Source: Janthinobacterium sp. PAMC25594 (lineage in GTDB: Bacteria > Pseudomonadota > Gammaproteobacteria > Burkholderiales > Burkholderiaceae_D). Taken from it: a stretch of DNA of 64,000 nt. The stretch is from the NCBI RefSeq assembly GCF_019443505.1, contig NZ_CP080377.1, positions 1,364,001-1,428,000 on the forward strand. Reading direction: 5' to 3'. Shown piece after piece: positions 27,082 to 36,854 of the stretch. Made by a program: the position numbers and the translations under genes. Every line of letters starts with the position of its first letter. Position 1 is the stretch's first letter. The notes under the pieces are model-generated. The model was not told the origin of the DNA. It was given only the letters and a program-made list of their open reading frames with translations, and did no database searches.

Positions 27082-28560
27082 TCAAGCGCTGGCGCGGATG
27101 GTGAAATCGACCCCGACCTCATCCCAGAATTCCTGCTCCTTCTCGATCCAGAATGACACGGTGGGATGGTGCGCCACCCAGCCGCGCTTGATGTCGAGCT
27201 CGATGCGGCTCTTCATGCGCAGGCGCAGTTCGCTGAAATCGGCTTCGATGCGCGCATGCATGAGCAGGATCGACAGGCGCAGCGCCAGCACGGCCTTGGC
27301 GAAATCGGGGTCGGACAGCACTTCGCCGATCTTGCGCAAATTGCCCTTCTGCGCCAGGATCAGCCGGCTCATGGTCTTCTGTTCGCGCGTGGTAAAACCG
27401 GGCAAGTCCGCGTTTTCCACGATGTAGGACGCATGCTTGTGGTAGCCCGTCTGCGACACGGCCAGGCCCACTTCGTGCAGCAGGCTGCTCCAGCGCAGGC
27501 TTTTCACCAGGGCGTCCGACGTGGGCTTGAGCTGCGCATACATGGCCAGCGCCTGCTCGGCCACCCGGCCGGCACGCTGCTGGTCGATATGGAATTTTTC
27601 CATGCAACCCTGCACCGACTGTTCCCGGCGGTCGCGCTTGGTCGAACGCAGGTACAAATCCCACATCACGCCCATGCGCAAGCCCGCCTCGATCGGCGTC
27701 ATGACGGGTATCGCCATTTCGCGGAACAGGCCGATCAAGATGGCCAGGCCGCCGACGATGGTGCTGGCGCGATCGGGGCGCAAGCCGGGCATGTCGATGC
27801 GGCTGGTGTGACCGAGTTCGATGAAGCGCCGTGCCAGCGCATCGAGGCTGGCGCTCGTGAGCAAGCCGTCGCCCAGCTTGTTGCGGGCGATGATGTCGGC
27901 GATGGTGCGGATGGTGCCGGAAGAGCCGTAGGCCGTCTTCCAGTGCTGCGGACGGTACGGCGGCGCGGCATCCTCGAAATGGCTGCGCGCCGACAGGATG
28001 GCCGCCTCGAACGACGGCGCGTCGATGCGTCCGCCGATGAAGAACGACAGGCTTTGCTTGACGGTGCCCAGGCTGAACGACTCGACGCGCTCGATATCGT
28101 TGCCGCGCCCCAGTATCAGTTCGGTCGAGCCGCCGCCGATATCCATCACCAGCCGGCGTTCGCCGGGGATGGCCAGCGCATTGGCCACACCCATGTAGAT
28201 CAAACGCCCCTCTTCCTCGCCCGAGATGATTTCGATCGGATGGCCGATGGCTTGCTCGGCCAGCGGCAGGAAGACGGCACCGTTGCGCGCCACGCGCATG
28301 GCCGATGTGGCCACCACGCGCACGGCATCGAGTTCGAAGCCCGCGAGGATGGCGCGAAAGCGCTGCAGGCAAGCCAGCGCCCCCTGCATGGCCGCCTCGG
28401 TCAGGTCGCCATTGGCATCCAGGCCGGCGGCCAGGCGTATCGGGTCGCGCACGCTCTTGACCACGCGTATGGTGTCGCCATCATGCTTGCCGACGTGTAA
28501 ACGAAAACTGTTGGACCCCAGGTCCACCGCTGCATACATACTGGCCTCTTGTCTTGTCAT
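27082..28560 (-). CDS. ppx: Exopolyphosphatase, Ppx/GppA family
   Basis: 492 residues from ATG 28560 (MYAAVDLG at 28539 is an alternative). It removes phosphate from the ends of polyphosphate, and related enzymes also cleave pppGpp. The ASKHA-fold phosphate loops are seen: DLGSNSFRL near the start and MDIGGGSTEL near residue 140. The C-terminal HD-like helical domain includes LRWSSLLHEVGLAVS and YHKHASYIVENADLPGF. No ppk is adjacent. Next upstream, on the same strand, is the H+/Ca2+ antiporter gene's 3' end, 142 bases away. Confidence 0.93.
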   Translation of the reverse strand: MTRQEASMYAAVDLGSNSFRLHVGKHDGDTIRVVKSVRDPIRLAAGLDANGDLTEAAMQGALACLQRFRAILAGFELDAVRVVATSAMRVARNGAVFLPLAEQAIGHPIEIISGEEEGRLIYMGVANALAIPGERRLVMDIGGGSTELILGRGNDIERVESFSLGTVKQSLSFFIGGRIDAPSFEAAILSARSHFEDAAPPYRPQHWKTAYGSSGTIRTIADIIARNKLGDGLLTSASLDALARRFIELGHTSRIDMPGLRPDRASTIVGGLAILIGLFREMAIPVMTPIEAGLRMGVMWDLYLRSTKRDRREQSVQGCMEKFHIDQQRAGRVAEQALAMYAQLKPTSDALVKSLRWSSLLHEVGLAVSQTGYHKHASYIVENADLPGFTTREQKTMSRLILAQKGNLRKIGEVLSDPDFAKAVLALRLSILLMHARIEADFSELRLRMKSRIELDIKRGWVAHHPTVSFWIEKEQEFWDEVGVDFTIRASA

Positions 28561-28702
28561 TGCTGTACCAACTGAAAAAGTTGGCAAAATCAGTTGCTAA
28601 ACTATATAAATCATTTAGACAATTTAAAAATCCTACCACACTACCCCCATCGTATGACAGCGGCGTGACAGGATTGTGACAAAACGGCAGCCGCGCGGCG
28701 GC

Positions 28703-29785
28703 TTATGGGACGATGGTGGTAAATAAATACACGGCAAAAATCACCAGGTGCACCGTGCCCTGCATGACCGTGGTGCGGCCCGTGCCCAGCGACAGGGTGG
28801 CCACCATCAGCGACAGCAGCAACAGCACTGTCGATTTGATATCGAGTCCCAGGGTGATCGTCAGGCCCGTGGCCAGCGACACCACCACCACGGCGGGTAT
28901 CGTCAGGCCGATGCTGGCCAGGGCGGAGCCGAGGGCCAGGTTCAAACTCGTTTGCAGGCGATTGGCGCGCGCGGCGCGCACGGCGGCCAGGCCTTCGGGC
29001 AGCAGCACGATGGCGGCGATGACGATGCCCACCAGTGTCTTTGGCGCGCCCATGGCGGCGATCGCCGTCTCCAGCGCGGGCGCCAGCGACTTGGCCAGCA
29101 GCACCACGGCGCCCAGGCACACCAGCAGCGCGCCGGCGCTGACCCAGGCGACGGTGGGCGTGGGCGGCGCCGCATGCACCTCTTCATCGCCGACGGCTTC
29201 CTTGGGCAGGAAGTAGTCGCGGTGGCGCACCGTCTGCACCAGCACGAAAGTGCCGTACAGGACCAGCGAGATGACGGCGATGAAAATGAGCTGGCTGGAG
29301 TTGTAGTACGGGCCGGCGGCGCTGGAGGTGTAATTCGGCAGCACCAGCGTCAGGATGGCGATGGCCGCCAGCGTGGCCAGCGACGCGCTCACGCCCAGCA
29401 GGCCGAAGGTCTGTTCGCGGTGGCGCCCGGCGCCCAGCAGCAGGCAGATGCCGACGATGCCGTTCAAAATGATCATGATGGCGGCAAACACGGTGTCGCG
29501 CGCCAGTCCCGTCGTTTCCGGCCCGCCGGCCAGCATCAGCGAGACGATCAGCGTCACCTCGATCAGGGTCACGGCCAGCGCCAGCACCAGGGTGCCATAC
29601 GGTTCGCCGATACGGTGCGCCACCACTTCCGCGTGGTAGACGGCGGCCAGCACGCTGCCGATCAGGCCAGCCACCAGCAGGATCTGATAGTAGCCGCCGA
29701 CATTGAAGGTGGAACCGAACAGGAACAGCCAGCCGGCAAGCGGGGCGGCAAGCGGCCATACAGGCAGGGATTTGAGCATTTTCAT
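28703..29785 (-). CDS. chaA: Ca2+/H+ (cation/proton) antiporter, ChaA-like
   Basis: 360 residues from ATG 29785 (E. coli ChaA 366), with 10-11 membrane segments. The two CaCA-family repeats carry their acidic signature helices: YHAEVVAHRIGEPYG with LAVTLIEVTLI in the first half and IVIAAIVLLPEGLAAVRAA in the second. A polar loop near residues 200-215 splits the halves. It would export Ca2+ or Na+/K+ in exchange for protons at alkaline pH. The start was moved inward because the longer frame adds 22 residues before the family's usual N-terminus. Confidence 0.88.
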   Translation of the reverse strand: MKMLKSLPVWPLAAPLAGWLFLFGSTFNVGGYYQILLVAGLIGSVLAAVYHAEVVAHRIGEPYGTLVLALAVTLIEVTLIVSLMLAGGPETTGLARDTVFAAIMIILNGIVGICLLLGAGRHREQTFGLLGVSASLATLAAIAILTLVLPNYTSSAAGPYYNSSQLIFIAVISLVLYGTFVLVQTVRHRDYFLPKEAVGDEEVHAAPPTPTVAWVSAGALLVCLGAVVLLAKSLAPALETAIAAMGAPKTLVGIVIAAIVLLPEGLAAVRAARANRLQTSLNLALGSALASIGLTIPAVVVVSLATGLTITLGLDIKSTVLLLLSLMVATLSLGTGRTTVMQGTVHLVIFAVYLFTTIVP

Positions 29786-30026
29786 TATGGGCCTGGCAAG
29801 AGTAAGAAAGGGGAACCGCGGTGCGGACGACAAGAGGGGCCGAGCGTGCACCCCACAGCATAACTTGCCTAGCTTAAATGAAAGTTAGAGAATGCACATG
29901 TTCGGCGTGCCGGCGGCCAACATGGCCTGTCTGGTAACGTGCCGTTGCAATTTTCTTGTCCTGTTCCTGCCCAAGGAATGCGGCAAGCAACCCAACTGGC
30001 TGGGCTCGCGCAAAAAATAGGCCGAT

Positions 30027-31178
30027 TTACATATCCAGGGTGCTGGCGCCTTGCGCTTCCACCACCCTGTTGCGGCCCGCCTGCTTGGCCGCCTGCAGCG
30101 CCTCGTCGGCCCGCTTGAACAGGCTGACGCTGCTGTCCTCGGCGCGGATGGTGGTCACGCCCAGGCTGGCCGTCAGCTGCAGCACGGCGCGTTCCGTCTT
30201 GACCGGCAGCGCTTCGACGGCGGCGCGGATGCGCTCGGCCACCATCAGCGCATCGGCCAGATTCGTGCGCGGCAGCTGGATGGCAAATTCGGCGCCGCCC
30301 AGGCGGCCCATCAGGTCGCTGTCGCGCAGCTGCTGGCGGCACGTGTCGACGATGGTTTTCAGCACCGCATCGCCCACCGGATGGCCATAGCTGTCGTTGA
30401 CGCGCTTGAAATGGTCGATATTGAGCACCACCAAGGCCGTCGGCAAGCCGGGCCGGCGCGCCAGCGCCATCCACGGCGCCAGCGCCTGGTAAAAGCCGCG
30501 CCGGTTCGGCACGCCCGTGGCCGCATCGAGCACCTCCAGGCGCGCCAGTTCGCTGCCCATTTTTTCACGCGACAGCAGCAGGTAGCCGAAAGCGTTCGTC
30601 AGCATCATCAGGTACAGGGCGCCAAAACCGGCCAGCTGCAGCAGCTCGGCGTCAACATCGGGCACGGCGGCAGCGAGCACGCCGCGCGCGGCGATCAGCA
30701 GCGACAGGATGCCCATGCTGACGACGAGGAAGCGGCGCAGCATGCTTGCCTCGCGCCATTTGAGGCACAGCGCGGCCACGCCGGCGAGGAAAAAGCCGGC
30801 CACGATCAGCGAGCCGCCGGCACTGCGCAGCAGCGGCGCCACGTCAAACAGATAGCAGGCGGCAAACAGCGCCACCGACAACCCCAGTGCCGGCAATACA
30901 TAGCGGCGCCAGCCGCTGCGCCCGGCCGCCTGCCACAGCGCGCCCGCGTCCAGCGCCATGCCGGCAAACAGCAAGCTGTTGCCCAGCACGATGGAGAGGA
31001 AATCGGGCAGCACGCCGCGGAAATACAGCAGACACCAGGCCACGGCCTGGCACTGCTTGGCTACCGCCCAGGTGGACAGGCTGAGCGACTTCTTGCGCTC
31101 GTATTCGAAGAAGAACAGGGCCGCGCACAGGCTCAGGTTGCCGAGCGCCAGGGCCAGTACCAGGGTCTTGATATCCAT
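30027..31178 (-). CDS. Membrane GGDEF protein with a degenerate GGAEF site
   Basis: 383 residues. The first 205 form about seven membrane helices, resembling a 7TM-type sensor module. A GGDEF domain (about 212-375) follows. The substrate-binding stretch NIDHFKRVNDSYGHPVGD (253-270) is intact, but the active-site motif reads GGAEF (294-298), with Ala296 in place of the metal-binding Asp/Glu. That usually removes or cuts diguanylate cyclase activity, so it may act as a c-di-GMP or GTP-sensing partner (inference). I see no RxxD inhibitory site at the normal spacing. Confidence 0.87.
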   Translation of the reverse strand: MDIKTLVLALALGNLSLCAALFFFEYERKKSLSLSTWAVAKQCQAVAWCLLYFRGVLPDFLSIVLGNSLLFAGMALDAGALWQAAGRSGWRRYVLPALGLSVALFAACYLFDVAPLLRSAGGSLIVAGFFLAGVAALCLKWREASMLRRFLVVSMGILSLLIAARGVLAAAVPDVDAELLQLAGFGALYLMMLTNAFGYLLLSREKMGSELARLEVLDAATGVPNRRGFYQALAPWMALARRPGLPTALVVLNIDHFKRVNDSYGHPVGDAVLKTIVDTCRQQLRDSDLMGRLGGAEFAIQLPRTNLADALMVAERIRAAVEALPVKTERAVLQLTASLGVTTIRAEDSSVSLFKRADEALQAAKQAGRNRVVEAQGASTLDM

Positions 31179-31215
31179 GGGCTACGCTATCGATGCGCAG
31201 GCGCGGCGCGCCAGG

Positions 31216-31491
31216 TCAGATTTCGTGTTCGACATTCGTGCTGCCGTCGCCGACCTTGCTGGCCCACGCCTGCACGAAATACTGCTTTTCCACTTCACTG
31301 GGCGCCTCATGCCAGAACACGATGAGGGTGCCCTTGTGGTCATGGATCTGCGCCACTTTTTCAATGAATCCGAAGTTGGCGGCCACGTCGGCCAGCGCCG
31401 CCGCATAACCATATACGCGCGTCAGCCGCTCGATGCGGTCAGGCTCCGTAAAACTGTTCGTCGCGGTAATGATGGGGTGATCCAAAAACAT
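31216..31491 (-). CDS. Small conserved-looking cytoplasmic protein, unknown
   Basis: 91 residues from ATG 31491, chosen because GGAG lies six bases before it; ATG 31503 is also possible. The sequence is a mixed alpha/beta soluble protein with ERLTRVYGYAAALADVAANF, IHDHKGTLIVFW and EKQYFVQAWASKVG. I do not recognise the family. It sits 37 bp upstream of the GGDEF gene on the same strand and could be co-transcribed with it. Confidence 0.6.
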   Translation of the reverse strand: MFLDHPIITATNSFTEPDRIERLTRVYGYAAALADVAANFGFIEKVAQIHDHKGTLIVFWHEAPSEVEKQYFVQAWASKVGDGSTNVEHEI

Positions 31492-31650
31492 GCTTGTCTC
31501 CATGGTGCCCGACTGCGTGGCCGTGCCGCCGCGCGCCATCTACATATACGCATGCTCGGCGCGGATTAATCGGGTATGCTCGCGGAAGCTTATCAGATTT
31601 CTCTGAATGCAACAAAGCATCTTCCCCAGTCCACTCAGCGAAGTCGTCCT

Positions 31651-32421
31651 ATGCCGGATAGCCAATTACCTGCCGTGCGCGCGCCTCAGGTGCATACCTT
31701 TGGCGACCGGCGCCGCCTGGAATTCCAGCCAGGCATGATCCAGAGCGAAATGCTGCTGTCGCGCCCCGACCATCTGCTGCTGCGCTATGCGCGTGCCATG
31801 ATGTGCTTCACCCTGTTCGTGCCGCGTCCCCGGCACATCCTGATGGTGGGACTGGGCGGCGGCTCGCTGCTGAAATTCTGCCACCGCCACCTGCCCGAGG
31901 CGCGCATCACGGTGCTGGAACTGCGCGCCGACGTGATCGCCCTGCGCGAGCAGTTCATGCTGCCGCCCGACGACGCGCGCCTGCGCATCATCGAAACGGA
32001 CGCCGTCAGCTATATCCGCCAGCATCCGGGCTGCGCCGACGTGCTGCTGCTCGACGGCTACGACGAAACGGGCCTGCCACCCGCACTGGGCAGCGCGCGC
32101 TTCTATGCGGACTGCCTGCGCGCTCTGCTGCCCGGCGGCGTGCTGGTAGCCAACCTGTTCAGTTATGACGAGCACTACCCTGCCATGCTGGCGCGCCTGA
32201 TGCTCACCTTCCGCGGCGCCGTGTGCCACTTCGACGGCATCGCCGGCAACAACCGCATCGTCTTCGCCGCCAGGCCAGACAAGCTCGGGGCGGGCCGGGC
32301 CCTGCGCGTCGTGCGCCTGGTGCGCTGGCGGCGCGTGTGCGGCCTGGGTTTCCTGAACCGCTGGCTGCCCGCATGGCAGTTGTGGCGTGTGCGTCGGCGG
32401 GCAGGCGCGGGCAGCGACTGA
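31651..32421 (+). CDS. Spermidine-synthase-like methyltransferase-fold protein
   Basis: 256 residues from ATG 31651; ATG 31576 is possible and no start has a good ribosome site. The Rossmann fold of the polyamine synthase superfamily is clear: MVGLGGGSLLKFC (65-77), VLELRADV with the acidic ribose-binding Glu90, IIETDAVSYI (Asp117), and LLLDGYDETGLPP (133-144) at the position of the spermidine synthase catalytic loop. The C-terminal 35 residues are very basic. Whether it makes polyamines or is an orphan homologue cannot be decided here. Confidence 0.75.
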   Translation: MPDSQLPAVRAPQVHTFGDRRRLEFQPGMIQSEMLLSRPDHLLLRYARAMMCFTLFVPRPRHILMVGLGGGSLLKFCHRHLPEARITVLELRADVIALREQFMLPPDDARLRIIETDAVSYIRQHPGCADVLLLDGYDETGLPPALGSARFYADCLRALLPGGVLVANLFSYDEHYPAMLARLMLTFRGAVCHFDGIAGNNRIVFAARPDKLGAGRALRVVRLVRWRRVCGLGFLNRWLPAWQLWRVRRRAGAGSD

Positions 32422-32575
32422 AAGTCGTCTTCCCCTGCCATGGATGTTGTTGCTTATTAGCAGTAATTTGGTGCAAAATCAGCATGATGGATGTGGTTTA
32501 TGACAAACTATGGCCTGCGCGGGGCCGGCAGGCGCCGCCGAATCCAAGTATCCATGAAGTGAGATAGGAAAAACC

Positions 32576-35449
32576 ATGCTGCGTGGCCGCCTGCCCTTGT
32601 CGATTTCCGCCGCGGCCGCGCTGACTTTTGCCTGCGGCGTCGGCATCACCGGCGTGCTGTTCGGCGCCATCAGCCAGCTCGAATACGACAAAATGAGCCT
32701 GAGTCTGCAGCAGCGCGCAGGCGCGCGCGTGGCCGCCATCGAGCAGGGACTCGACGACGCGGTCGAGGTGCTGACCACGACCAACCAGCTGTTTGCCGCC
32801 GTCGTGCCCGTCACGCGCGAGCAGTTCCACGCCTTCACCACGCCGCTGCTGCAACGCCACCCGTTCATCCAGGCCTTCAATTTCCACCGCCTCGTGCCGC
32901 ATGCGCAGCGCGCGGCGTTCGAGGCCGAGCTGCGGCGCATCGTGCCCGACTATGCGATGACGGAAATGCACAATGGCGTCATCCATCCCGTGACCGAGCA
33001 CGCGACCTACCTGATCGTCGATTATCTCGAACCGCTGCAGGGCAACCGCCCCGCCTTCGGCCTGAACGTGCGCCCTGACGGCTTGCTGGCCGGCGCGCTG
33101 GAACAAGCCATCATCAGCGGCCAGACCACCGCCACCGGCCTGCTGGCCCTGGCGCAGGGTCCGCAGCAGGGTTTCGTCATCCTGCGCCCCGTGTACCGCC
33201 ACGGCGTGCCCCTGCAGACGGTGCAGCAGCGGCGCGCGGCGCTGATCGGCGATACGGCGGCCATCGTCCGCGCAGGCGAACTGGTGCAGAAAATCCTCGC
33301 CGGCGCCGACCTGCTGGGCGACCCGCAGCTTGAACTGAGCGTCTACGCCGACGCTGACGCCGACCCGCGCCAATTGATCTTCCGGCATGGCCAGGCGCCT
33401 GCCGCCGAAGCGGGCGACGCCTGGGAGTCGCTGCCACGCTGGCTGCAATTTGCCTATCACAGCCGTTATGACCGGGGCTTTTCCTCCGCCGGCCGGCCCT
33501 GGCATGTGCGCGTGGTGGCCCATCCGCGCCCTTTCCTGGCCGACCATCTGGGCTCATTGTTCACCCTGATCACCGGTTTGCTGTTCAGCGTGCTGACGGC
33601 CGCCTTCGTGCAATCGCTGACGCAGCGCTCGCGCCGCGTGCAGCTGCTGGTGGAACAGCGCACGGCCGATCTCAAGCGCAGCAATGAACTGCTCAGCGCC
33701 GACGTGCGGGCGCGCCAGCGCACGGAACGCGCCCTGCAGGAAAGCGAAAAGCGCTTCCGCCGCCTGCTGGCCCTGTCCTCGGACTGGTACTGGGAACAGG
33801 ATGCCAACTTCTGCTTCACCCACATCACCGGCGGCTTTACGGACAAGTCGAACATGCCGCTGGAACGCTTCATCGGCATGACGCGCTGGGAAAACAACCC
33901 GGAGATGCGCAATTCGCGCTGGGGCAAGCAGCATATCGCCAACCTGGAAGCGCACCTGCCCTTTTCCAACCTCGAATATGCGATGCAGGACCGCGATGGC
34001 CAGCTGCGCTGGTTCAGCATCAATGGCGAACCGCTGTTCAACGAGCTCGGTGAATTTCACGGCTACCGGGGCACAGGGTCCGAAATCACGGAACGCAAGC
34101 TGGCCGAGCAGCAAATCCAGCACATCGCCCACCACGACGTGCTGACGGGCTTGCCCAATCGCGCCCTGCTGCGCGACCGCCTGGCACAGGCCATGGCCCT
34201 GTCGCGCCGCAAGAACCGGGCCATGTGGGTGCTGTTGATCGACCTCGACCGCTTCAAGTTCGTCAACGACAGCCTGGGCCACAAAGCCGGCGACCTGCTC
34301 CTGAAAACCATCGCCACGCGCCTGCAGGCCAGCCTGCGCGAAAGCGATACGGTGGCGCGCCTGTCGGGCGACGAATTCGTCGCCATCCTGTGCGAACAGG
34401 CCGACGAAGTGCTCAGCGCCGCCATCGTGCAGCGCGTGATGGATGCGGTGGCGCAGCCGGTACTACTCGACGGCAAGGAATTCTTCGTCACCTGCAGCAT
34501 CGGCGTGGCCGTCTACGACATGTCGCGCTACGACGCCCCCGGCGACGTGACCTTGCATGGCGAGACGCAGAACCTGATCGAGCAGGCCGACATCGCCATG
34601 TACTGCGCCAAGAAACAGGGCCGCAACAACATCAAGTTCTACACGACGGCCATGAACCAGGCCACGCTGGAGCGCCTGCGCATCGAGACGGCGCTGCGCA
34701 ACGCGCTGGAACGCGGGCAGTTCGTGCTGCATTACCAGCCGCAGGTGGACCTGGCCAGCGGACGCATCGTCGGCGTGGAAGCGCTGCTGCGCTGGCAGCA
34801 CCCGGAACTGGGCATGGTGGCGCCGCAGCGCTTCATCGCGCTGGCGGAAGATACGGGCCTGATCGTGCCGATCGGCGCCTGGGTCATGCGCGAAGCGTGC
34901 ACGCAGGTGAAACGCTGGCATGCGGCGGGACTGGACACGCTGCGCCTGGCCGTGAACCTGTCGGCGCGCCAGTTCAACGAGCCGAACCTGGTCGCCTTGA
35001 TCGCCGAAGTGCTGCTGGAAACGGGCCTGCCGCCCGCCTGCCTGGAACTGGAACTGACGGAAAGCCTGTTCATGCACGACGTGGCGCTGGCCGTCAGCCA
35101 GCTGCACGACATGAAAGCGCTGGGGGTGCAACTGTCGATCGACGACTTCGGCACCGGCTATTCCAGTTTCGCCTACCTGCGCACCTTCCCCATCGACGTG
35201 CTGAAGATCGACCGCAGTTTCGTCGGCGACGTGGCGCGCGACGCGGACGACGCGGCCATCGTCGTCTCCATCATCGCCCTGGCGCACAATTTGAAGCTGC
35301 GCGTGGTGGCCGAAGGGGTGGAAACGGCCGAGCAGCTCGATTACCTGCGCCGCCATGGCTGCGACGAAGCGCAAGGTTATTTCTTCAGCCACCCGCTGCC
35401 AGCGCATGAGGTGGAGGCGCTGCTGAGCAGCGCGCACACGACCGCATAA
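32576..35449 (+). CDS. CHASE-PAS-GGDEF-EAL cyclic-di-GMP signalling protein
   Basis: 957 residues. Membrane helix 1 is near 9-31, the periplasmic CHASE sensor (about 45-310) has the typical FHRLVPHAQRAAFE stretch, and helix 2 is near 326-346. A PAS domain (about 395-515, SSDWYWEQDANFCF) follows. The GGDEF domain (about 525-690) has SGDEF at 597-601, a form that can be active. The EAL domain (about 710-950) has EALLR (735-739), DDFGTGYSS and the other metal-binding motifs, so phosphodiesterase activity is expected. The CHASE ligand is unknown. AGGAAAAACC precedes the ATG. Confidence 0.95.
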   Translation: MLRGRLPLSISAAAALTFACGVGITGVLFGAISQLEYDKMSLSLQQRAGARVAAIEQGLDDAVEVLTTTNQLFAAVVPVTREQFHAFTTPLLQRHPFIQAFNFHRLVPHAQRAAFEAELRRIVPDYAMTEMHNGVIHPVTEHATYLIVDYLEPLQGNRPAFGLNVRPDGLLAGALEQAIISGQTTATGLLALAQGPQQGFVILRPVYRHGVPLQTVQQRRAALIGDTAAIVRAGELVQKILAGADLLGDPQLELSVYADADADPRQLIFRHGQAPAAEAGDAWESLPRWLQFAYHSRYDRGFSSAGRPWHVRVVAHPRPFLADHLGSLFTLITGLLFSVLTAAFVQSLTQRSRRVQLLVEQRTADLKRSNELLSADVRARQRTERALQESEKRFRRLLALSSDWYWEQDANFCFTHITGGFTDKSNMPLERFIGMTRWENNPEMRNSRWGKQHIANLEAHLPFSNLEYAMQDRDGQLRWFSINGEPLFNELGEFHGYRGTGSEITERKLAEQQIQHIAHHDVLTGLPNRALLRDRLAQAMALSRRKNRAMWVLLIDLDRFKFVNDSLGHKAGDLLLKTIATRLQASLRESDTVARLSGDEFVAILCEQADEVLSAAIVQRVMDAVAQPVLLDGKEFFVTCSIGVAVYDMSRYDAPGDVTLHGETQNLIEQADIAMYCAKKQGRNNIKFYTTAMNQATLERLRIETALRNALERGQFVLHYQPQVDLASGRIVGVEALLRWQHPELGMVAPQRFIALAEDTGLIVPIGAWVMREACTQVKRWHAAGLDTLRLAVNLSARQFNEPNLVALIAEVLLETGLPPACLELELTESLFMHDVALAVSQLHDMKALGVQLSIDDFGTGYSSFAYLRTFPIDVLKIDRSFVGDVARDADDAAIVVSIIALAHNLKLRVVAEGVETAEQLDYLRRHGCDEAQGYFFSHPLPAHEVEALLSSAHTTA

Positions 35450-35464
35450 GGTCAGGCCGGCGTG

Positions 35465-36517
35465 CTATTTCTTGTATCTGAGCGTAAACCTGAACGGTAC
35501 TACCATCGCGCAAGGCTGGCCTGCGCAACGGCCCGGTGTAAACCGGAGATGCATGAACATGGCCGCCGCCAGCTTGCCGGACTCGCTGTCCGGGCTTTTC
35601 AGCAGGGTGACATTCTGCGCCACGCCCTGCTCATCGACACCGACATTGACGTGCAACTCGCCGATTGCGTCCTTGTATGAGATCAGGCTTTGCATGGCGC
35701 GCGATATTTCCAGTATGCCCTTTTCCGGATACGGCGGCGCATCGTCATCCTGCAAGACTGCGTAGTCTCTTTTCACAAGCTGCTGCTGCTCCGGTGTCAA
35801 CTGGGCGTAGGACTTTTCCGGGGGGACGTCAAAGCCCCCGGAGGCAGTGCCACGAATGTTCGAGCCAATCGCCGCACTTTGTTCCTTGATGGTGTACAGA
35901 TTGCTTACCACGGGCAACTCCGGCTGCGCCGTCAGGTGGAAGCTACCATTGAAACGCCCCTTCAGCACGCGTCCGTTGGGATACAAGATCTCACCGTCAC
36001 CATCCGGTCGTCCTTTACGCCATTGCCCACGATAGGCGCCACCCATAAAAAATGTCATGGTACCGTAGCCTTCCGGACCATCCTGCCAGCCGCCCTCATA
36101 CTGATCGTCGCCCGGAGAGCCGAACTTGACATTGCCCACCGGCTTGTCCTGCTCGAAATTGCTTTCCAGTTTTTTTCCGCCCGTAAAGATCACCACGGCA
36201 GGGCCCTGCAGCATGCCATCCCGGTAGGTCCCCTCATGCAAGCTGCTGTCCGCCCACTGTGAAATGCCTGCGCCTTCCGGCACGCCCTTGCTCAGCGTTC
36301 CTTCATAACGCTCCGTTGGCTTGCCGTCCTTGCTCCACTGCAAAGCACCGGGTCCGCTGGCATAGCCATCGTTGCAAGCGCCATTCCAGTAAGCTATGTG
36401 CCCGGTCACCCGCGCATGCTCGACAACGCGGCAGTCCGCTTTGCCCGCATAGGTGATGCTGGCGGCGTCGGCGCTGGACATGTATAACAAGGCGATCAGG
36501 GCAAAATGTTTGCGCAT
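35465..36517 (-). CDS. Periplasmic MORN-repeat protein with TonB-like C-terminus
   Basis: 350 residues from ATG 36517, which opens a signal peptide (MRKHFALIALLYMSSADA). Residues about 60-205 hold MORN-type repeats: YEGTLSKGVPEGAG, HEGTYRDGMLQGPA, YEGGWQDGPEGYG, YRGQWRKGRPDGDG. A linker follows, then a C-terminal domain (about 265-350; LHVNVGVDEQGVAQNVTLLKS, LRFTPGRCAGQPCAMVVPF) that resembles TonB/energy-transducer C-terminal domains. It lacks a TonB membrane anchor and ExbBD-binding helix. The role is unknown; periplasmic scaffolding is a guess. No Shine-Dalgarno is visible. Confidence 0.75.
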   Translation of the reverse strand: MRKHFALIALLYMSSADAASITYAGKADCRVVEHARVTGHIAYWNGACNDGYASGPGALQWSKDGKPTERYEGTLSKGVPEGAGISQWADSSLHEGTYRDGMLQGPAVVIFTGGKKLESNFEQDKPVGNVKFGSPGDDQYEGGWQDGPEGYGTMTFFMGGAYRGQWRKGRPDGDGEILYPNGRVLKGRFNGSFHLTAQPELPVVSNLYTIKEQSAAIGSNIRGTASGGFDVPPEKSYAQLTPEQQQLVKRDYAVLQDDDAPPYPEKGILEISRAMQSLISYKDAIGELHVNVGVDEQGVAQNVTLLKSPDSESGKLAAAMFMHLRFTPGRCAGQPCAMVVPFRFTLRYKK

Positions 36518-36585
36518 GTTTTTTTTGCAATGTTTTAAGTTGTAACATGCTAACATGGCTTATATAATAAAAAATACACACTTTC

Positions 36586-36852
36586 TCACGCGAGGCACCA
36601 CGGTTTTATTGCAGGCACTCCTGGCGCAGGCAGCCTCGCCTCGAACTCATCCCAGCCGGCATGCAGCCCTGCCTCGGTGAGAAACGTCCCGACATCCAGC
36701 ATGCTGTCGGCCGTGATCCGCATCTCCGGATGCTCCCATAGTGCATCGCACTCCGAGCAGACGATCACCTGCTGCCCTGTTTCTTTGATGGTGGCGTACA
36801 GCAGATCGCCATATTCGTCACAGGTTGGACATTGCATGCCGCTCTCCGTCAT
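36586..36852 (-). CDS. Small zinc-ribbon-like protein
   Basis: 88 residues. Two CxxC pairs at 8/11 (CPTC) and 32/35 (CSEC) with a 20-residue gap form a likely zinc ribbon, as in small proteins annotated only as hypothetical. The rest is acidic, with a DVGTFLTEAGLHAGWDEFEARL helix. It lies two bases downstream of the LysR gene on the same strand and is probably co-transcribed with it. Immunity or adaptor roles are possible, but nothing in the sequence decides. Confidence 0.7.
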   Translation of the reverse strand: MTESGMQCPTCDEYGDLLYATIKETGQQVIVCSECDALWEHPEMRITADSMLDVGTFLTEAGLHAGWDEFEARLPAPGVPAIKPWCLA

Positions 36853-36854
36853 GG

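Noticed and set aside
29869..30474. A 201-codon frame overlapping the GGDEF gene
   Set aside because: Out-of-frame shadow of the GGDEF coding region.
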